DNA from: Desulfohalovibrio reitneri | GTDB taxonomy: Bacteria; Desulfobacterota; Desulfovibrionia; Desulfovibrionales; Desulfovibrionaceae | Length of the DNA stretch: 64,000 nt | Assembly (NCBI RefSeq): GCF_000711295.1 | Contig: NZ_JOMJ01000003.1 | Span: 2,119,501 to 2,183,500 of the forward strand | Direction: 5' to 3' | Shown: positions 35,061-43,661 of the stretch, piece after piece | How the letters are laid out: every line of letters starts with the position of its first letter | How positions within the stretch are numbered: the stretch's first letter is position 1 | Made by a program: the position numbers and the translations under genes | Notes under the pieces: model-generated | Database searches by the model: none | The model's input: only the letters and a program-made list of their open reading frames with translations | What the model was told of the DNA's origin: nothing

Positions 35061-37112
35061 TCAGGCTCCCTGGCTTGTTGTTTCTTCCGCGTGCGCGGTC
35101 CGCGCCGGTTGCTCGGCGGGATGGGGCGAGGCCGCGGCCGAGCGGGCCGCCTCCAGCATCCCCTCCAGCTCGGCGAAGACCTGCCGTTCGCTGAAGTGCT
35201 TGATCTGGGCCGCCCCGCTTGGGCAGTACCCGGCGCAGCTGCCGCAACCCTTGCACATGGCCTCGTTGACCACTGCCACGTGGCGGCGCTCGTCGAACTC
35301 GATGGCCGAGTAGGCGCACAGGCCGATGCAGGTCTTGCAGCCCACGCAGACGTCGGGGTTGATCCAGGAGATGGTGGGGGCGATGGTCACTTCGCCGCTG
35401 GCGGCCAGCCCCAGGGCCTTGGAGGCCGCGCCCGAGGCGTGGGAGACCGCGTCCGGGATGTCCTTGGGCCCCTGGCACGTCCCGGCCAGAAAAACGCCGT
35501 CCGTGGCGGTGGAGACCGGCCCCAGCTTGGGGTGCTCCTCCAGGAAGAAGCCGTCCAGTCCCTGACTGACGCCGAAGAGGCGGGCCACGTCCGGGGAGTC
35601 CGGGCGCGGCTCCATGGCCGTGCAGAGGATGGCCATGTCCACGGGCACCCGCATCACCTTGCCGGACAAGGTGTCCTCGGCCACCACCACCAGCTTGCCC
35701 TCCTCCTCCGGGGATTGGGCCTGGTCGGTGATCTCGGCCGGGCGGCCGCGGATGAAGGTCACGCCCTCTTCCTGCACCCGGCGGAAGAACTCCTCGTAGC
35801 CTTTCCCGAAGCAGCGCATGTCGATGTAGAAGTTCGTCACCTTGACGTGGTGGCCCACCTTGTCCTTGAGCAGGTGGTCGTACTTCAAGGCGTACATGCA
35901 GCAGACACGGGAGCAGTACGGGTGGTGGGCGGCGTCGCGGCTGCCCACGCAGTGCACGATGGCCACGGACTCGGGCGCGCGGCCGTCCTTCAATTGAATC
36001 TTGCCGCCGGTGGGGCCCACGGCGTTGTTCAGCCGCTCGAACTGCAGACCGGTGAGGACGTTGTCCAACCGGCCGTAGCCGTACTGGCCCAGGGGGGCGG
36101 GGTCGAAGGTGGAGAAGCCGGTGGCCAGGATGACCGAGCCCACGTCCAGGGTGATGCGCCGCTCCGCCTGCTCGAAGTCGATGGCCCCGGAGGGGCAGAC
36201 TTTCTGACAGACGCCGCATTTCTTGCCGTTGAGAACCCGGCAGTGGTCCGGATCGATGACCGGCTTGTTGGGCACGCTCTGCGGCGAGTTGCGGTGGATG
36301 GCCCGGCGGAGGCCCATGCCCTCCTCGAACTCGCTTTCCACCTTGGTGGGGCACTTTTCCATGCACAGCCCGCAGCCGGTGCAGGCCACCATGTCCACGT
36401 AGCGGGGCTTGAGCTTGATGGTGGCCTGGAAGTTGCCCACGAAGCCGCCCAGGGACTCCACCTCGGCGTAGGTCATGAGGTTGATGTTGGGCTCCTGGGC
36501 CACGGCCACCATTTTGGGCGTGGAGATGCAGGCGGCGCAGTCCAGGGTGGGGAAGGTCTTGTCGAACTGGGCCATGCGGCCGCCGATGGAGGGTTCGCGC
36601 TCCACCAGGTGCACTTTGTGGCCGGAGCGGGCCACGTCCAGGGCGGCCTGGATGCCGGCGATGCCCCCGCCCACCACCAGCACGTCCGGGTGGACGGTTT
36701 CGCGGCGGGAGTAGAGCTCGTGATGCTCGTTGACGCGGGTGACGGCCGCGGCCACGAGCTGCTTGGCCTTGGCGGTGGCCTCCGAGGAGTCCTCGGTGAT
36801 CCAGGAGCAGTGCTCGCGGATGCAGGTCATCTGGAAGAGGAAGGGGTTGAGCCCGGCGCGCAGGCAGGCGTTCTGGAAGGTCTTTTCGTGCAGGCGCGGC
36901 GAGCAGGAGGCCACCACCACCCGGTTCAAACCCATTTCCTTGATGTCGTTGATGATCATGTCCTGACCCGGGTCGGAGCACATGAACTTGTAGTCCCGGG
37001 CCACGGCCACGTTGCGCAGGGTGGCCGCGTATTGGGCCACCTCGTGCGTGTTCACCTTGGGGTCGATGTTGGTGCCGCAATGGCAGACGTAGACGCCGAT
37101 GCGATTGGCCAT
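35061..37112 (-). CDS. hdrA: Heterodisulfide reductase subunit A-like flavoprotein
   Basis: A 683-residue HdrA of standard layout. It opens RIGVYVCHCGTNIDPKVNTH, followed by ASCSPRLHEKTFQNAC. The FAD-binding part is VVGGGIAGIQAALDVARSG, then CAACISTPKM. Clusters are bound by CTGCGLCMEKCP, CGVCQKVCPSGA, CVGCKTCIGLC and CKGCGSCAGYCPSG. The VHCVGSRD and CSRVCCMYALKYD segments are also family marks. It is expected to house the bifurcating FAD. It sits 2 bp after the FrhB-like gene and 2 bp before mvhD. Confidence 0.9.
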   Translation of the reverse strand: MANRIGVYVCHCGTNIDPKVNTHEVAQYAATLRNVAVARDYKFMCSDPGQDMIINDIKEMGLNRVVVASCSPRLHEKTFQNACLRAGLNPFLFQMTCIREHCSWITEDSSEATAKAKQLVAAAVTRVNEHHELYSRRETVHPDVLVVGGGIAGIQAALDVARSGHKVHLVEREPSIGGRMAQFDKTFPTLDCAACISTPKMVAVAQEPNINLMTYAEVESLGGFVGNFQATIKLKPRYVDMVACTGCGLCMEKCPTKVESEFEEGMGLRRAIHRNSPQSVPNKPVIDPDHCRVLNGKKCGVCQKVCPSGAIDFEQAERRITLDVGSVILATGFSTFDPAPLGQYGYGRLDNVLTGLQFERLNNAVGPTGGKIQLKDGRAPESVAIVHCVGSRDAAHHPYCSRVCCMYALKYDHLLKDKVGHHVKVTNFYIDMRCFGKGYEEFFRRVQEEGVTFIRGRPAEITDQAQSPEEEGKLVVVAEDTLSGKVMRVPVDMAILCTAMEPRPDSPDVARLFGVSQGLDGFFLEEHPKLGPVSTATDGVFLAGTCQGPKDIPDAVSHASGAASKALGLAASGEVTIAPTISWINPDVCVGCKTCIGLCAYSAIEFDERRHVAVVNEAMCKGCGSCAGYCPSGAAQIKHFSERQVFAELEGMLEAARSAAASPHPAEQPARTAHAEETTSQGA

Positions 37113-37114
37113 GG

Positions 37115-38266
37115 TCAGACTCCCGGATGCCTGTGTTCGCGTCCCGCGGGCGAGAAGGCGTAGGCGGAGACGCCCCGGCCCTCGTCCCGGTTGGCCTGGG
37201 CGTTGTGCCGCTTGGCCGCGGAGTAGCGCCGGATGAGTTCCAGGGCGGTTTCCCGCAGGGGTTTCATCTTGGCCAGCTCCATTTCCTCCAGCACGGTCTC
37301 CCGCGCCTTGCGGTACAGCTCCCGCCCGCGCGGGGTGCGGGTGAGCACCACGGTCCAGCCGTCCGGCGCGCCCAGCCCGCCGAAGGAGATGTCGGCGTAC
37401 TCGGCCGAGTAGTCGGTGCAGTAGGCGCAGGCGCCCCGGGTCATGAAGTCCAGCACGTCCAGGGGCAGGGAGGCGGAGCGGCCGCCCTTGAGGTTGAAGC
37501 GCAGCTCGCGCTTGAGGTTCATGGACTCTAGTTCATCCCAGGCGAACCCGGCCATGTCCTCCAGCCGCTTGCGCTCCACGTCGCCGAAGGTGAAGCTGCG
37601 GGCGCAGAAGAGGCCGAGGTAGTATTTGATCTGTTGCGACGGGGGAATGCCCAGGGTCTCCATCTTGCGCATGGCCAGCACCTGGTCCGGCACGCCCACG
37701 AAGGCCACCCGGTTGAGGTCGCGCTCCTTGAGGCCGCCCAGGCTGGTCAGCGAGGGGCAGTAGGTGGAGTAGGCCCCGCCCAGGGCCACCGTGCCCGAGG
37801 ACTCCTCGTAGGCGGTCCCGGCCGAGAGGATGACGTCCTTGCGGGTGGAGGCCACCCAGGGCCTGCGCTGGAAGGGCCCGGTCTGGCGGGAGACGATGGC
37901 GCTGTCGATGCGCTTGTTGTCCAGCAGATGCAGCAGCATGGCCGTGACCACGCCGCCGTCGGTGCCCAGCTCCCGCAGCACCTCGTCGCGGGCGCGGGCG
38001 ATGTAGAGGGTGTCCACGTGCCCCATGGGCTCGGACCAGTGCAGGCGCTCCCGGGTTTCGGGCAGCAGATCGTCGGTCTCCGGGCAGACCTGGTAACAGA
38101 AGCCGCATTCGATGCACTTGGCCTCGTCGCGGTAGCGGGGGCCGTTGTCCGGGTCCATTTCCAGCGCGCCGTAGTTGATGGCCGAACAGAAGGTCACGCA
38201 GCCGCCGCAGTTGTGGCACAGACCGGGCCGCTGGACTTCATCGACAAGATTCTCGAACGTCTTCAT
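37115..38266 (-). CDS. FrhB-family flavin/Fe-S oxidoreductase (F420 hydrogenase beta-like)
   Basis: A 383-residue protein with two N-terminal 4Fe-4S motifs (CHNCGGCVTFC, then CIECGFCYQVCPE), followed by the FrhB fold: ARARDEVLRELGTDGGVVTAML, then FVGVPDQVLAMRKM and YYLGLFCARSF. FrhB homologues in bacteria without F420 are thought to use FAD and pass electrons to or from ferredoxin or NAD(P)H. It is the first gene of the operon; the ATG at 38266 has GGGAGAA upstream. The longer open frame is not supported by family similarity. Confidence 0.82.
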   Translation of the reverse strand: MKTFENLVDEVQRPGLCHNCGGCVTFCSAINYGALEMDPDNGPRYRDEAKCIECGFCYQVCPETDDLLPETRERLHWSEPMGHVDTLYIARARDEVLRELGTDGGVVTAMLLHLLDNKRIDSAIVSRQTGPFQRRPWVASTRKDVILSAGTAYEESSGTVALGGAYSTYCPSLTSLGGLKERDLNRVAFVGVPDQVLAMRKMETLGIPPSQQIKYYLGLFCARSFTFGDVERKRLEDMAGFAWDELESMNLKRELRFNLKGGRSASLPLDVLDFMTRGACAYCTDYSAEYADISFGGLGAPDGWTVVLTRTPRGRELYRKARETVLEEMELAKMKPLRETALELIRRYSAAKRHNAQANRDEGRGVSAYAFSPAGREHRHPGV

Positions 38267-38320
38267 GGGCGCTTCTCCCGGTTGCCGTGGGAGGGATGGG
38301 CCTTCGCCTGACTCGTCAAA

Positions 38321-38336
38321 AACAAAAGGCGTGCCC
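38321..38336 (-). promoter_or_regulatory. Possible sigma-54 promoter of the hdr operon
   Basis: On the - strand the sequence reads GGGCACGCCTTTTGTT. This fits the -24/-12 layout TGGCAC-N5-TTGCW except that the -12 GC is GT. It lies about 55 bp before the FrhB-like start and next to a gene for a sigma-54 activator. The -12 mismatch makes this a weak call. Confidence 0.4.
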
Positions 38337-38421
38337 GGATGGAAAAGGGCAGGAAATACAAGGGCGGGGATGCGGAGCCGGTTTGCTGAGGGGGCTTGGC
38401 GGGGCCGTGAACGGAGGGATT

Positions 38422-38461
38422 CGTCCCGTCCGGCGGGACGGTTTGTCTCGCGCGGCGAGAC
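38422..38461. promoter_or_regulatory. Two adjacent palindromes between the divergent hdr and kinase genes
   Basis: CGTCCCG/CGGGACG (38422-38428 and 38434-38440, 5-nt loop) is followed 4 bp later by GTCTCGC/GCGAGAC (38445-38451 and 38455-38461, 3-nt loop). Both have perfect 7-bp arms. They could be activator or repressor sites, or hairpins in the leader of the kinase gene. Confidence 0.45.
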
Positions 38462-38542
38462 AGGCGGAGAGGGGTTGCTCCTTTCTCCCACCCGGCGTAT
38501 GCAGGAAATGGCGGATAGTCCTTACAGCCCACGGAGGCGGGC

Positions 38543-40420
38543 ATGGACGTCCTGCACCGCGCGCTGCTGCGCGCCAGCTTCCACCAGACCCTGCTTGTCG
38601 ACGCCGACGGCCGGGTGCTGGAGGCCAACGACGCGGCCTGCCGTCGTTTGGGAATCCCTCGCGATTCGCTCCTGGACCGCGACGTATTCAGCCTCTTCCC
38701 CGAGCCGGTGGCCAGGGACAGGCGCCGCCATCTGCGCGAGGCGATCGACTCCGGCCAAACGATGACCTTCGAGGATGTCTCGCAGTCCGGGACGCCTTTC
38801 GAGTGCCGCATCCATCCCGTCGCCGACGGCGCTGGGGCGGACATGGCCGTTGTGGCCGTGCGCGACGCGCCCCAGGACCTGCGCGCCGAGGAGTCGCGCT
38901 ACCGGCTGGCCTGCGCCATTGAGCAGGCGGCCGAGGCGGTCATCATCCTCGACGAGGACATGGTGGTGGAGTACGTCAACCAGGCCTTCGAGGCCATGAC
39001 GGGCTACGCCCAGAAGGAAATCAAGGGCCGTTCCATCGAAGTGCTCTACCAAGGCGAGGACCAGGCCGGGGTGCTGGGCAACATCATGGGGTGTCTCGCC
39101 CATGGAGACAAATGGGCCGGACGCACCAACAACACCCGCAAGGACGGCTCTGTCTTTAGCTGCGAGCAGACCATCGGCCGCATCCGGGGCAAGCGCTACC
39201 TGCCCCTGGGCTTCGTCAGCATCTGGCGCGACGTGACCGAAATGCGCGCCCTGGAGCGGCAGCTGCGCCAGGCCCAGAAGATGGAGGCCATCGCCACCCT
39301 GGCCGGGGGCATTGCCCACGACTTCAACAACATTCTCGGCCCCATCATCATCCACGCCGAGCTGGGGCTGGCTCGGGCAGGGCCGGACGATCCCAACCGC
39401 GAATCCCTGGGCGAGATTCTCGACGCCGCCAACCGCGCCCGGGGGCTGGTCAACCACATCCTGGGCCTGAGCCGGGAGCGGGAACGCGACGCTCCGCTGC
39501 CTTTCCGCCTGGGGCAAAGCGTCAAGGAGTGCCTGCGGATCATCCGGCCCGGCCTGCCCTCTTCCATCGCCATCTCCTTCGCCAACGAGGCGGCCGACGA
39601 CACCGTGGTGGCCGATCCCACCCAGATCCATCAGGTGGTCATGAACCTCTGCACCAACGCGGCCCAGGCCATGGGGGAGACGGGCAGCCTGGACCTGCGC
39701 CTGGACCGGGTGGAGGTGGGAGAGGACCGCAGCCCCGGCGAGGCCGAACTGCCGCCCGGCTCCTATCTGCGGCTGCGGGTGGCGGACACCGGCCGGGGCA
39801 TCGCGCCGGAACATTTGGAGCGAGTATTCGACCCCTTCTTCACCACCAAGCGGGCGGGCGTGGGCACAGGGCTGGGGTTGACCGTCATGCGCGGCATCGT
39901 CTCTTCCATGGGAGGAGAGGTGCGGCTGTCCAGCGAGGTGGGACGGGGCACAGTGTTCGACGTCTACCTGCCCCGGCCCGCGGCGCCGGTGCGCCCCCTT
40001 GAGCCGCCTCCGAGGGAATCCGGGGAGGCGCCGGGGCGGCCGGGAGTGCTGCTTGTCTGCGGGGACGAGGTTTCGGCCAGGGGGGTGGCCTCCGCCCTGG
40101 AGCAGCTGGGTTACGCCGCGCGCGTCTGCGGCAACGGGTACGAGGCCCTGGCCCGGTTCCGCCAGGACCCGGACGCGGTGGAGCTGGCCATGGTGGACGT
40201 GGCCACCCCGGAAATGCGGGCCATGGAGCTGGTGCGGGAACTGCGCCTGACCCGGCCGGACCTGCCGGTGGTGGTGCTCTCCAGCTTCACCGAGGTCTTC
40301 CCCCCGGACCGGGCAGAGGCCACCGGGGTGCGAGCCTTTCTGCGCACGCCCTGCTGCCTGGATGAACTGGAAGGGGTGCTGCGGCGGGCGGCGCCCTTGC
40401 GGACGACGGAGGAGGCGTGA
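38543..40420 (+). CDS. PAS-domain hybrid sensor histidine kinase
   Basis: A 625-residue soluble kinase with no membrane helix, so it senses an internal signal. Order: PAS 1 (about 10-110), PAS 2 (about 118-235, VNQAFEAMTGYAQKEIKGRS), HisKA with the H-box GGIAHDFNNIL, and HATPase with N-box QVVMNLCTNAAQAM, DTGRGIAPEH and GTGLGLT. A C-terminal receiver (about 505-620) has VELAMVDVATPEM. The ATG at 38543 follows GGAGG. It overlaps the downstream regulator (ATGA). Divergent position suggests control of the hdr operon. Confidence 0.88.
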   Translation: MDVLHRALLRASFHQTLLVDADGRVLEANDAACRRLGIPRDSLLDRDVFSLFPEPVARDRRRHLREAIDSGQTMTFEDVSQSGTPFECRIHPVADGAGADMAVVAVRDAPQDLRAEESRYRLACAIEQAAEAVIILDEDMVVEYVNQAFEAMTGYAQKEIKGRSIEVLYQGEDQAGVLGNIMGCLAHGDKWAGRTNNTRKDGSVFSCEQTIGRIRGKRYLPLGFVSIWRDVTEMRALERQLRQAQKMEAIATLAGGIAHDFNNILGPIIIHAELGLARAGPDDPNRESLGEILDAANRARGLVNHILGLSRERERDAPLPFRLGQSVKECLRIIRPGLPSSIAISFANEAADDTVVADPTQIHQVVMNLCTNAAQAMGETGSLDLRLDRVEVGEDRSPGEAELPPGSYLRLRVADTGRGIAPEHLERVFDPFFTTKRAGVGTGLGLTVMRGIVSSMGGEVRLSSEVGRGTVFDVYLPRPAAPVRPLEPPPRESGEAPGRPGVLLVCGDEVSARGVASALEQLGYAARVCGNGYEALARFRQDPDAVELAMVDVATPEMRAMELVRELRLTRPDLPVVVLSSFTEVFPPDRAEATGVRAFLRTPCCLDELEGVLRRAAPLRTTEEA

Positions 40421-41832
40421 TGGCCGGGGTGCTCATCGTGGACGACGACATGCAGCTGTGCAAGGCGCTCGGCAAGGTCATGGAGAGCATGGGGCACAGC
40501 GCGGCCACGGCCGGATTCCTCTCCCAGGGTCTGGACCTTTGCCGCCGCCGCTCTTTCGACGTGGTCATCCTGGATATCCGCCTGCCCGACGGCAGCGGCC
40601 TGGACGCCCTGCCCGCCTTCCGCGAGTGCCCCGACAAGCCGGAGGTCATCATCCTCTCCGGCTCCTCCGATCCGGACGGCGCGGAGCTGGCCATACGCAG
40701 CGGGGCCTGGAGCTACATCCCCAAGCCGCCCACCCTGAGCAAGATCCGGCTGCCGGTGGAGCGGGCCATCGAGTACCGCCGCCACAAGCTCAGCCGCAGC
40801 GCCGAGTTCAGCCTGGACCGCTGCGGCATCGTGGGCCAGAGCCGCGCCCTGACCGCCTGCCTGGACCAGGTGGCCCAGGCCGCCCGAAGCGACGCCAACG
40901 TGCTGGTCACGGGCGAGACGGGCACCGGCAAGGAGCTCATCGCCCGCGCCCTGCACGTCAACAGCGCCCGGGCCAAGGGGCCGTTCGTGGTGGTCGACTG
41001 CGCCTCCCTGCCGGACAACCTGGTGGAGAGCACCCTCTTCGGCCACCAGCGCGGTGCCTTCACCGGAGCTGACCGCGCCTCGCCGGGCCTCATCCGCGAG
41101 GCGCACCACGGCACCCTCTTCCTGGACGAAATTGGCGAGTTGCCCCTGGTCATGCAAAAGGCCTTTTTGCGCGTGCTGCAGGAGCGCCGCTACCGTCCAG
41201 TGGGCGGCGGGCCGGAGGTGGAGAGCGACTTCCGCCTGGTGGCGGCCACCAACCGCGACCTGGACGAGATGGTTTCCCGCTGGGCCTTCCGCCAGGACCT
41301 GCTCTTCCGGGTTCGCACCATCCTGGTGGAGGTTCCCCCGTTGCGCGAGCGGGGCGGCGACGTGCGCCCGCTGGCCGAACACGCCCTGGCCAGGATGCCC
41401 AACGGCCAGGGCAAGCACCTCTCACCGGAGTTTCTGGAGGCGCTGGGCCGCTACCACTGGCCCGGCAACGTGCGGGAACTGATGAACGCGGTGCAGAGCG
41501 CGGCTGCGGCTTCCGGCGGGCAGGCGGTGCTTTCTCCTGCCCACCTGCCCATGGACATCCGGGTCCACCTGGCCCGCACTTCCATTTCCGGCGGCGGACG
41601 GTCGGAGGAGGAGGGCGGCCCGGGCGAGCCCGAGTCACTGCCCACCCTGCGCGAGACGCGGGAGCGGGCCATGGAGGAGGTGGAACGGCAATACCTCCTC
41701 GACCTGCTGGCCGCCACCGGCGGCGTGGTGGAGGAGTCCTGCCGCGTCTCCGGCCTGTCCCGGGCGCGCTTCTACGCCCTGCTCAAGAAATACGGCGTCT
41801 CCCGCAAGGCCTTCCGGGAGCCGGTGGACTAG
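40417..41832 (+). CDS. NtrC-family sigma-54-dependent response regulator
   Basis: A 471-residue activator: receiver (VLIVDDDMQLCKAL, phospho-Asp in VVILDIRLPDG), then an AAA+ domain with Walker A GETGTGKE, the sigma-54 contact loop GAFTGA, Walker B GTLFLDEIGEL and a WPGNVRELMN motif. A Fis-type helix-turn-helix follows at the end (SCRVSGLSRARFYALLKKYG). Presence of GAFTGA means it should activate sigma-54 promoters. Partner of the preceding kinase. Its TAG stop shares the palindrome CTAG with the convergent dctM stop. Confidence 0.9.
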   Translation: MMAGVLIVDDDMQLCKALGKVMESMGHSAATAGFLSQGLDLCRRRSFDVVILDIRLPDGSGLDALPAFRECPDKPEVIILSGSSDPDGAELAIRSGAWSYIPKPPTLSKIRLPVERAIEYRRHKLSRSAEFSLDRCGIVGQSRALTACLDQVAQAARSDANVLVTGETGTGKELIARALHVNSARAKGPFVVVDCASLPDNLVESTLFGHQRGAFTGADRASPGLIREAHHGTLFLDEIGELPLVMQKAFLRVLQERRYRPVGGGPEVESDFRLVAATNRDLDEMVSRWAFRQDLLFRVRTILVEVPPLRERGGDVRPLAEHALARMPNGQGKHLSPEFLEALGRYHWPGNVRELMNAVQSAAAASGGQAVLSPAHLPMDIRVHLARTSISGGGRSEEEGGPGEPESLPTLRETRERAMEEVERQYLLDLLAATGGVVEESCRVSGLSRARFYALLKKYGVSRKAFREPVD

Positions 41833-43142
41833 TACATCAGCCCCGGCAGCCAGAGGATGATTTCCGGAAACAGGAAGAACAGCCCCAGCCCGGCCAGGAT
41901 GGCCAGCAGGAAGGGAACCGCGCCCTTGAAGATCGACTCCAGGGAGATGTCCGGGGCTATCTTCCGCGTCATGCCGTAGACCACGTAGACGTTGATGCCC
42001 ACCGGCGGGGTGATGACCCCGATCTGCGTGACCAGCACGATGACGATGCCGAACCAGACGGGGTCGTAGCCCAGGTTCTGCACCACGGGGTAGAAGACCG
42101 GGATGGTCAGCATGATCAGCGCCAGGGCGTCCATGACGCAGCCGCCCAGGAAGTAGACCGCCAGGATCATGGCCATGACCGCGATGCCGGGCAGCTCCAT
42201 GCCCGCCACCCAGGCGGCGGTGGTGAAGGGGATGCGGGTCACGGCCAGGAATTTGCCGAAGACCAGCGCCCCGGCCACCAGAAAGAGCACCATGCAGGAG
42301 GTGCGCAGGGTCTCGGTGAGGGAGGCGGTGAAGCCGCTCCAGCTGATCTGCCGTTTGAGAAGCGACAGCGCCAGGATGGCCAGCACGCCGATGGAGGCGG
42401 CCTCCGTGGGGGTGAAGAATCCCAGGAATATCCCGCCGATGACCAGCAGGAAGACCGCCAGGGTGTCGGCCAGCCCCAACAGCGAGCGCAGCCGCTCGCC
42501 CCACGGCTTGGCCGGGGAGGCGGGCCCGGCTTGGGGCTCCACCGCGCAGAAGGCGCCGATGGCCGCGATGAAGAGCACCGTCAGTAGCAGGGCGGGCACG
42601 ATGCCCGCCACGAACAGCCTGCCGATGGACTGCTCCGTGAGCACGCCGTAGACGATGAGCACCACCGAGGGTGGCATGATCATGCCCAGCCCGCCGCCCG
42701 AGGCCACCGACCCGGCGGCCAGGGAGTCGGCGTAGCCGTACCGTTTCATTTGCGGGATGGAGACCAGGGACATGGTGGCCGCCGTGGCCGGGGAGGAGCC
42801 GCAGACCGCGCCGAAGGCGGTGCAGGCCGCGGCCGTGGCCATGGCCAGCCCGCCGCGCACGTGCCCCAGGAAGTGGTCCGCCGTGTCGTACAGCCGCCGC
42901 GAGATGCCGCTGTGGAAGGCCAGCTGCCCCATGAGGATGAACAGCGGGATGGTGGACAATTCGTACGAGGCGAAGGCATCGTAGATGGTGCGGGAGAGCA
43001 TGCCCATGCCCGCCTGCCAGCTTGTCAGCAAAGAGAAGCCCACGAACCCGGTCACGGCCATGGCGTAGGCCACGGGCATGCGCGTGGCGAACAGGGCCAG
43101 CATGGCGGCGATGCCAAGCAGCCCGGCGGTTGTCGGCTCCAT
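41829..43142 (-). CDS. dctM: TRAP transporter large permease, DctM type
   Basis: A 437-residue, strongly hydrophobic protein with about 12 membrane segments. Marks of the family are SIPLFILMGQLAFHSGI, AAACTAFGAVCGSSPATAATM, GGGLGMIMPPSVVLIVYG and GIVIVLVTQIGVITPPVGINVYV. It forms the sodium-driven channel of a TRAP system for an organic acid or related solute. The ATG at 43142 overlaps the DctQ stop (ATGA). Substrate is not predictable from the permease. Confidence 0.9.
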   Translation of the reverse strand: MEPTTAGLLGIAAMLALFATRMPVAYAMAVTGFVGFSLLTSWQAGMGMLSRTIYDAFASYELSTIPLFILMGQLAFHSGISRRLYDTADHFLGHVRGGLAMATAAACTAFGAVCGSSPATAATMSLVSIPQMKRYGYADSLAAGSVASGGGLGMIMPPSVVLIVYGVLTEQSIGRLFVAGIVPALLLTVLFIAAIGAFCAVEPQAGPASPAKPWGERLRSLLGLADTLAVFLLVIGGIFLGFFTPTEAASIGVLAILALSLLKRQISWSGFTASLTETLRTSCMVLFLVAGALVFGKFLAVTRIPFTTAAWVAGMELPGIAVMAMILAVYFLGGCVMDALALIMLTIPVFYPVVQNLGYDPVWFGIVIVLVTQIGVITPPVGINVYVVYGMTRKIAPDISLESIFKGAVPFLLAILAGLGLFFLFPEIILWLPGLMY

Positions 43143-43660
43143 CAGTCGGCCGCCTCCCGCTCCCGTTTGCCCCCAAGCGCCAGCAGGCCGGTGCGCCCCA
43201 GGGCCAGGGAAAAGACGGCGAAACACGCTGCCAAGCCGTACTGCACCAGATGCACCGGCAGACCCAGGTTCATGGTCAGGGTGCCCACCCGCTGCATGGC
43301 CGCGCCGTACAGGGCCATGCGCCAGGCCACCACCGCGAAGAACACGCAGGCGGCCAGCGATGTGGCCGCCGTGAGCCCCAGCCGCGCCCCGCGCGGCAGG
43401 CGGCGGTAGACCACCTCCACCCCGATGTGGCTGCCCTTGCGGTGGGCGTAGGGCAGGGACAGCCCCACCACGGCCACGGCCAGGATGGAGACGATTTCCT
43501 CCGAGCCGTACAGCGGGGCGTTGAACAGCCCCCGGCCCACCACGTCCACGCCGGTGACCACGGCCATGCCCGCCAGGCAGGCCGCGGCCAGCCCGCGCAT
43601 GGCCCTGGTCAGCCGCTCCAGCGCGCCGGGCGCGTCCGAATTCTGGCGGGCACCGGCCAC
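43142..43660 (-). CDS. dctQ: TRAP transporter small permease, DctQ type
   Basis: A 172-residue membrane protein with four hydrophobic segments, including GLAAACLAGMAVVTGVDVVGRGLF and EIVSILAVAVVGLSLPYAHRKG. It holds the DctQ pattern of a polar HRKGSHIGVEVVYRRLP loop. It pairs with DctM to form the permease. It starts 1 bp after the DctP stop region, so the three genes are co-transcribed. Confidence 0.88.
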   Translation of the reverse strand: MAGARQNSDAPGALERLTRAMRGLAAACLAGMAVVTGVDVVGRGLFNAPLYGSEEIVSILAVAVVGLSLPYAHRKGSHIGVEVVYRRLPRGARLGLTAATSLAACVFFAVVAWRMALYGAAMQRVGTLTMNLGLPVHLVQYGLAACFAVFSLALGRTGLLALGGKREREAAD

Positions 43661-43661
43661 G

